Assembly (NCBI GenBank): GCA_009787785.1
Contig: WQSR01000032.1
Span: forward strand, 1 to 32,025
Reading direction: 5' to 3'
DNA length: 32,025 bases
Source: Defluviitaleaceae bacterium
GTDB taxonomy: Bacteria > Bacillota > Clostridia > Lachnospirales > WQUN01
Part shown: positions 28,663 through 32,025 of the stretch, one piece after another
Position numbering within the stretch: position 1 is the first letter of the stretch
Layout: each line of letters opens with the position of its first letter
Position numbers and translations under genes: made by a program
Notes under the pieces: model-generated
Told to the model about the DNA's origin: nothing
Seen by the model: the letters and a program-made list of their open reading frames with translations, nothing else
The model's database searches: none

Positions 28663-28667
28663 TGTAT

Positions 28668-29324
28668 TCACATACCTTCGCAATAAAATGAGAAGCCCGT
28701 ATCAAATTCTTGAATTGTGTTGCAAATCGCGGGAAACGTAGCGTTGGATACGGCCCTGCACCATTCGGCTTTACTGTCATCACTGGAAGCGTCTAACATC
28801 TCAAAGCTTATGCCGCTGGCTCTCATGAATCGTTGTGCTTCAATTTTAATAGTTTTATTTAATTTATTTATTATTTTACTATGGGTTTTTTCTTGATTTA
28901 TTTCATGAAATGCAAGACCCTTTTGTATAAAATAAAGATTCCCTATATTTCCGCATACGGCCATATTTTTGAGGATGGTGTGCTTGAAAAATATGGCGAA
29001 ATCCTTATCCGAGGGGAAGATGCTGTCGGGGTGGTTATGCGCGGTAGATACCGATAAATCCGGCTCTTCTTTCAAAGCGGCCAATGTCTCGCTTATATCA
29101 ACGCTATAAGCATCACCCACATCATGCTTGTGGTATCCGCTGGTATTAAACGTGTAGGCATTCTCCACTTTATGCGTTAAGCCATACAGCAAAGTCAGGC
29201 GCAGGTAAGCAAAGAAGGCTTTTGTTTCCCCTTCAGTTAAATAGGGCACCTTTTGAATTAACGCAATAATATTATCTTTCAGCCGCTGGGTGATTATCGG
29301 CAGTTCATCAGAAGTATGTACCAT
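28668..29324 (-). CDS. JAMM (MPN+/JAB) metalloprotease-like protein
   Basis: In 218 residues the centre carries a JAMM zinc motif, H96-N-H98-P99, then five residues, S105-D-K-D108. The spacing from second His to Asp is one residue shorter than in RadC or Rpn11 and resembles the form seen in some phage-linked JAB domains. The strand after it (MAVCGNIGNLYFIQKG) fits the fold. A Glu upstream, possibly within 79-87, would be the catalytic base, but I cannot fix which. JAMM proteins cleave isopeptide or peptide bonds, often of ubiquitin-like tails. The N-terminal 60 and C-terminal 60 residues are unassigned. It leads a three-gene operon with its own promoter. The ATG has GGTGA just upstream, rather close. 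Confidence 0.72.
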   Translation of the reverse strand: MVHTSDELPIITQRLKDNIIALIQKVPYLTEGETKAFFAYLRLTLLYGLTHKVENAYTFNTSGYHKHDVGDAYSVDISETLAALKEEPDLSVSTAHNHPDSIFPSDKDFAIFFKHTILKNMAVCGNIGNLYFIQKGLAFHEINQEKTHSKIINKLNKTIKIEAQRFMRASGISFEMLDASSDDSKAEWCRAVSNATFPAICNTIQEFDTGFSFYCEGM

Positions 29325-29355
29325 TTTTCACCATTTTAGTCTACGGATGGCCGTA

Positions 29356-29384
29356 ATTATACAGCTACCTTCCCACGCTTACAA
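29356..29384 (-). promoter_or_regulatory. Promoter for the JAMM/ParA-TPR cassette
   Basis: On the reverse strand TTGTAA (29379-29384) and a consensus TATAAT (29356-29361) are 17 bases apart. The -35 and spacer fall inside the last codons of the vanW-family gene. The message would begin near 29349, about 25 bases before the JAMM start, so the cassette can be expressed independently of upstream genes. Confidence 0.75.
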
Positions 29385-30699
29385 CCCCCGGCAGGGGCCG
29401 GTAGGTGGAGGTATTCACCTGTATCCGCTCCACGGCCTGATTGTGCATGTAGACATGCTTAAAAACTTCGTAGGTGTAGCCCATCACGGATTCCAGGGTG
29501 ATGACCCGCTGGCCGGGGGCCAGGGCGGCATCGACGATTTCTTTATAGGGGCCGGGCTCCGTTGTGCCTGTGCGCTCGCTGGTGAAGCGGATGGTGCGCC
29601 CGGCGGGCCGGCCTTCGAGGCCGTGAAGGGCGATGTGTAGCCGACCGCCGCCCATTTCGGCGGTGATGAGTATGGGCTTGGGCGTATTGTTTTTGAATTT
29701 TAAATCGTACCAATCCCCGGCGAGGGTGGCGTCGAAGCCAAAATCGGCATAGCTGACCCGGGCCGAATGGTTGTGCCGCTGTACTACCTTCAGCTCGGAA
29801 CGCAAAACGGCGTTATACAAGGTGGTGGCGACTTGGCACACGCCGCCGCCGATATCCTCCACAGGCTCGCCCCGCACCAAAACCAGCGCGGCTTCATACC
29901 CGCTGTTGGGCAAATGCGCCCCGATAACCGTCCCGGTGGAGAAAATTTCCTCGGGGAAAATTACTTGGTTGTGTATCCGGCCCGCCGCCTTGTTGATATT
30001 GCGGATGCGCGGGTCGTCAAAGCCGCCCAGGTAAAATGTCTGGTACGCGCCAAGGACACTGACGGTGAAATTCAAATCCGCCGTGGTATAGCGTGGCGGC
30101 AGGACGCGGGGGGTGAGGGCTATCGTCCCCTCGGCCAGCTCCGCCAGCAGTGCCTGGGTGTGCGCGATGGCCAAGGCCGTGTCTATGGCCAGTCCCGGTT
30201 TCTCCGGCAACACCACGATTTGCCCGTTTTGATGGGAAAGCCGCGCATTCACGGGGGGGCGGTGCAGTTTTCCGGCGATTTCAGTTATTTCATTTTCTAT
30301 CCGTGCCGGGTCAAAGCGAAAAACCGGCGGGGTCGTAATCTCGTGGGCTCGCCCCAGCAGACGGGTCAACCGCCGCCACAAATTGCGCACCTGGCCATAA
30401 ACCTGCGCCGATTCCACCACTTCGGTAAAATCAAAGTGCGCACCGAATGCCTCATAGCCGCGCTCGGCCACCTCCTCCCCCTCCAGGGTGTAGCGTATGC
30501 GCAGTGACGCCAATTCCGGCTGGAACCGCTCCCGCAACGCCTCCATGGCTTCCTCCGGGGTCATCCCCCCCACGGGAACGCCATGGATGACCATATGTAT
30601 GTAAATCCTGTCCGCGTCGGCGGTGGGGAAAAGCAATACCAGCACAGCAAGCAACCCCGCCACCGCCAGGCAAACCCCCAGCACAATAACCCGCGACAT
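29365..30699 (-). CDS. VanW-family protein with peptidoglycan-binding-like domain
   Basis: The 444-residue protein has one N-terminal membrane segment or uncleaved signal (3-25) and should face outside. Next is a putative peptidoglycan-binding (PF12229-type) region with the VGGMTPEEAMEAL motif, then the VanW domain with FSTGTVIGAHLPNSGYEAALV and EDIGGGVCQVATTLYNAVLRS. A G5-like strand region ends it. VanW proteins occur in some vancomycin resistance clusters and widely in Clostridia, but their activity is not known; nothing else here suggests a resistance cluster. I chose ATG 30699, right after GGGGGG, over 30714. That ribosome binding site is inside a strong hairpin. Confidence 0.88.
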   Translation of the reverse strand: MSRVIVLGVCLAVAGLLAVLVLLFPTADADRIYIHMVIHGVPVGGMTPEEAMEALRERFQPELASLRIRYTLEGEEVAERGYEAFGAHFDFTEVVESAQVYGQVRNLWRRLTRLLGRAHEITTPPVFRFDPARIENEITEIAGKLHRPPVNARLSHQNGQIVVLPEKPGLAIDTALAIAHTQALLAELAEGTIALTPRVLPPRYTTADLNFTVSVLGAYQTFYLGGFDDPRIRNINKAAGRIHNQVIFPEEIFSTGTVIGAHLPNSGYEAALVLVRGEPVEDIGGGVCQVATTLYNAVLRSELKVVQRHNHSARVSYADFGFDATLAGDWYDLKFKNNTPKPILITAEMGGGRLHIALHGLEGRPAGRTIRFTSERTGTTEPGPYKEIVDAALAPGQRVITLESVMGYTYEVFKHVYMHNQAVERIQVNTSTYRPLPGVVSVGR

Positions 30700-30749
30700 A
30701 AAAACCCCCCGCATTCCTATAGTATTAAACTATATGAACGCGGGGGGTT
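30700..30749 (-). promoter_or_regulatory. Perfect hairpin over the vanW-family ribosome binding site
   Basis: Bases 30703-30712 and 30740-30749 are perfect inverted repeats of ten bases, mostly G-C; a further inner stem TATAG/CTATA (30718-30722 with 30730-30734) continues it. On the reverse strand the 3' arm includes the only ribosome binding site and is followed by five T residues and then the ATG. It could end transcription of the DUF4870 gene, block vanW translation, or do both. Confidence 0.8.
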
Positions 30750-30767
30750 AAATAAGACCGCTTGTGT

Positions 30768-31130
30768 CTACTTAAAAATCTGTCCCCAAACCACTTCGCC
30801 CAAAATGGGAATCTTGAAGGTAGTGCCCTCGTAGGCTTTTAGCATGAGGAAGAGTGCGACGAGTACCATGAGTACGCCGCCAATCACCAGCAAAGGATTG
30901 ATGGCAAGGCCGAGTAGCCAGCCCAGCAGGGGGATGCTGGTGACAAAGTTGAGAATCGCGCCGATTACATACAGGAACAGGAAAAACAGCGTGGATTGCA
31001 GCGCGTGGAAGCGCACAAACTTATTTTCGCGCTCCAATATCAGCACGACCACACCGGAGAAGGCTCCGAAAAGGTAACTCAGGGCGGCGGCGATGTTTTC
31101 ACTTAGGCCAAAAATAGATTTGTTTGTCAT
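30768..31130 (-). CDS. DUF4870/Tic20-like small membrane protein
   Basis: The 120-residue protein has three to four membrane helices and the pattern LSENIAAALSYLFGAFSGVVVLILERENKFVRFHALQS, typical of the DUF4870 (Tic20-like) family, in which a helix pair is followed by a Phe-His-Ala-x-Gln motif. Function is not known in bacteria. GGAGG lies eight bases before the ATG. It precedes the vanW-family gene on the same strand, separated by the hairpin. Confidence 0.88.
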   Translation of the reverse strand: MTNKSIFGLSENIAAALSYLFGAFSGVVVLILERENKFVRFHALQSTLFFLFLYVIGAILNFVTSIPLLGWLLGLAINPLLVIGGVLMVLVALFLMLKAYEGTTFKIPILGEVVWGQIFK

Positions 31131-31205
31131 GGGTAAGACCTCCTATACTAAGTGTAGCAAACTTGCTTGCTGAAAACAGATACGCACCGCCGCGGCGAAA
31201 GTCTG

Positions 31206-32025
31206 TTAGTCTAAGGCCACACCCATATTTTCCAACATATCCGCCACACGGGCGCGGCGGGCGTTCCATGGGTTGGCCGGGAGGGTGGCGAAGCCTTCCA
31301 GGGCGGCCAGTTCGACGAGCACCTCGATGGCTTCCTCACTGCGGGCGGGAATACGATAATACAGCGTGCCCAAATGGTACAGCAGGTGGGCGAACTGGGG
31401 GTTGTGGGGCGTGATAAAGAGCCGTGCGTCCTCCAATTGAATCAACGCCCGGTCATAATCCCCGTCGTTGAAGCTGGCGATGCCCCCGGTAGCGTAATGG
31501 GTGGCCAGGCGGGGCAGGGCGGATTCCATAATGGCTTCGGCCATGGCGACGATGTCTATGGGCAGACCCTCCAATGGGACGCGCATGAGTATGTTCACCG
31601 CTTCGCGCAAGTCCTCTATGTTGCCCATATGGTAGCGCGAATTGGCCATAAACACGCGGATGATGCGGTCATTCTGGTTATATTGGGTCTGCCAATGGGT
31701 GATTTCGGCGTCGCGCTCCGTAATTTGGTCGCGCAGACGGTTCTTGTCGGCGTTGAGGGTGTCGATTTCTTGCTGGTGAAGGCTGGCGGTGTTCTCCACC
31801 TCCCGCTGGGCGTAGCGCAGGGCGATGTTGTGCCCCCGCTCAATGCCGGGCAGGTATAGGAAAAACCCGAAGGCAAGCATACATGCCGCGCCCACAATAA
31901 AGGAAAGAATGCCTACCGCGTGAAAATAAGTCGTCTTTTTCTCCTTGATGGCGATGGTTTTGAAGGGGCCGGTGTCGCCGGTTCTGGGTCCGGCGGGTGG
32001 GGCGGGTTCGGTAGCGGGCGGGGGA
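31206..32025 (-). CDS. Membrane-anchored coiled-coil/TPR-like protein, cut by the window edge
   Basis: The frame stays open from the stop at 31206 to the window edge, so the N-terminus is missing; 272 residues are visible. They begin with a Pro-rich stretch and a basic segment (KEKKTTYF), then a membrane helix (about 34-60 of the visible part). A coiled coil follows (QREVENTASLHQQEIDTLNADKNRLRDQI), then a helical TPR-like domain with GDYDRALIQLEDA and LLYHLGTLYY. The internal GTG at 31895 falls within the membrane helix and is not the start. I do not recognise a family; it resembles a membrane-anchored scaffold. A Pro-rich part before the helix suggests a longer cytoplasmic domain beyond the edge. 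Confidence 0.75.
   Translation of the reverse strand, partial: PPPATEPAPPAGPRTGDTGPFKTIAIKEKKTTYFHAVGILSFIVGAACMLAFGFFLYLPGIERGHNIALRYAQREVENTASLHQQEIDTLNADKNRLRDQITERDAEITHWQTQYNQNDRIIRVFMANSRYHMGNIEDLREAVNILMRVPLEGLPIDIVAMAEAIMESALPRLATHYATGGIASFNDGDYDRALIQLEDARLFITPHNPQFAHLLYHLGTLYYRIPARSEEAIEVLVELAALEGFATLPANPWNARRARVADMLENMGVALD

Noticed and set aside
29365..30699. Vancomycin resistance cluster
   Set aside because: Only a VanW-family protein is present. There are no vanH/A/X or sensor-regulator genes nearby, and VanW proteins are widespread without resistance.

Overview
The window looks like a chromosomal segment of a diderm-unlike, low-divergence Bacillota (Clostridia-type) genome with fairly GC-rich housekeeping genes. 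Pointers are strong AGGAGG-type ribosome binding sites, an rpsO-pnp-M16 peptidase-dut block, a SpoVD-type penicillin-binding protein with a PASTA domain in a mur/fts cluster, a MurE with the DNPR signature of meso-diaminopimelate adding enzymes, a VanW protein and a DUF2225 protein. I cannot name the genus.

Layout. 1-4588 (+): promoter, structured leader, rpsO, pnp, an M16 zinc protease and dut, all tightly coupled. 4776-8570 (+): a four-gene, AT-richer signalling operon that I read as a Sia-type partner-switching/c-di-GMP module: an EAL-CBS-PP2C fusion, a GGDEF diguanylate cyclase, a SiaB-like kinase and a SiaC-like phosphoprotein. A bidirectional terminator at 8585-8612 separates it from the convergent genes. 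8622-16494 (-): a complete F1Fo ATP synthase operon (atpZ-I-B-E-F-H-A-G-D-C) with its own TTGACA/TATCAT promoter. 16606-24905 (-): a peptidoglycan/division cluster, ftsI(spoVD)-murE-murF-mraY-murD-ftsW, with overlapping genes. 25050-26321 (+): a divergent gene for a cyclic-nucleotide-binding domain fused to DUF2225, ending at a second bidirectional terminator. 26428-29324 (-): an AT-richer three-gene cassette (JAMM-motif protein, small protein, KGGxGR ParA-like ATPase with TPRs) with its own promoter. 29365-32025 (-): VanW-family protein, DUF4870 membrane protein and a truncated-by-window membrane/coiled-coil/TPR protein.

How the genes work together. The first, third and fourth blocks are core metabolism: RNA turnover and translation, ATP synthesis, and wall precursor synthesis and septal or spore peptidoglycan assembly. 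The Sia-type operon couples a phosphorylation switch (kinase, phosphatase, phosphoprotein) to both making and breaking c-di-GMP; the phosphatase and the phosphodiesterase are on one polypeptide, which is the most novel-looking arrangement here. The JAMM/ParA-TPR cassette is an uncharacterised candidate system, possibly accessory. Other oddities are an ATP synthase alpha subunit extended by about 155 residues, a glycine-poor c subunit with Na+-type ligand residues, a KTA in place of KTG in the penicillin-binding protein, and a 10-bp perfect hairpin covering the vanW ribosome binding site.
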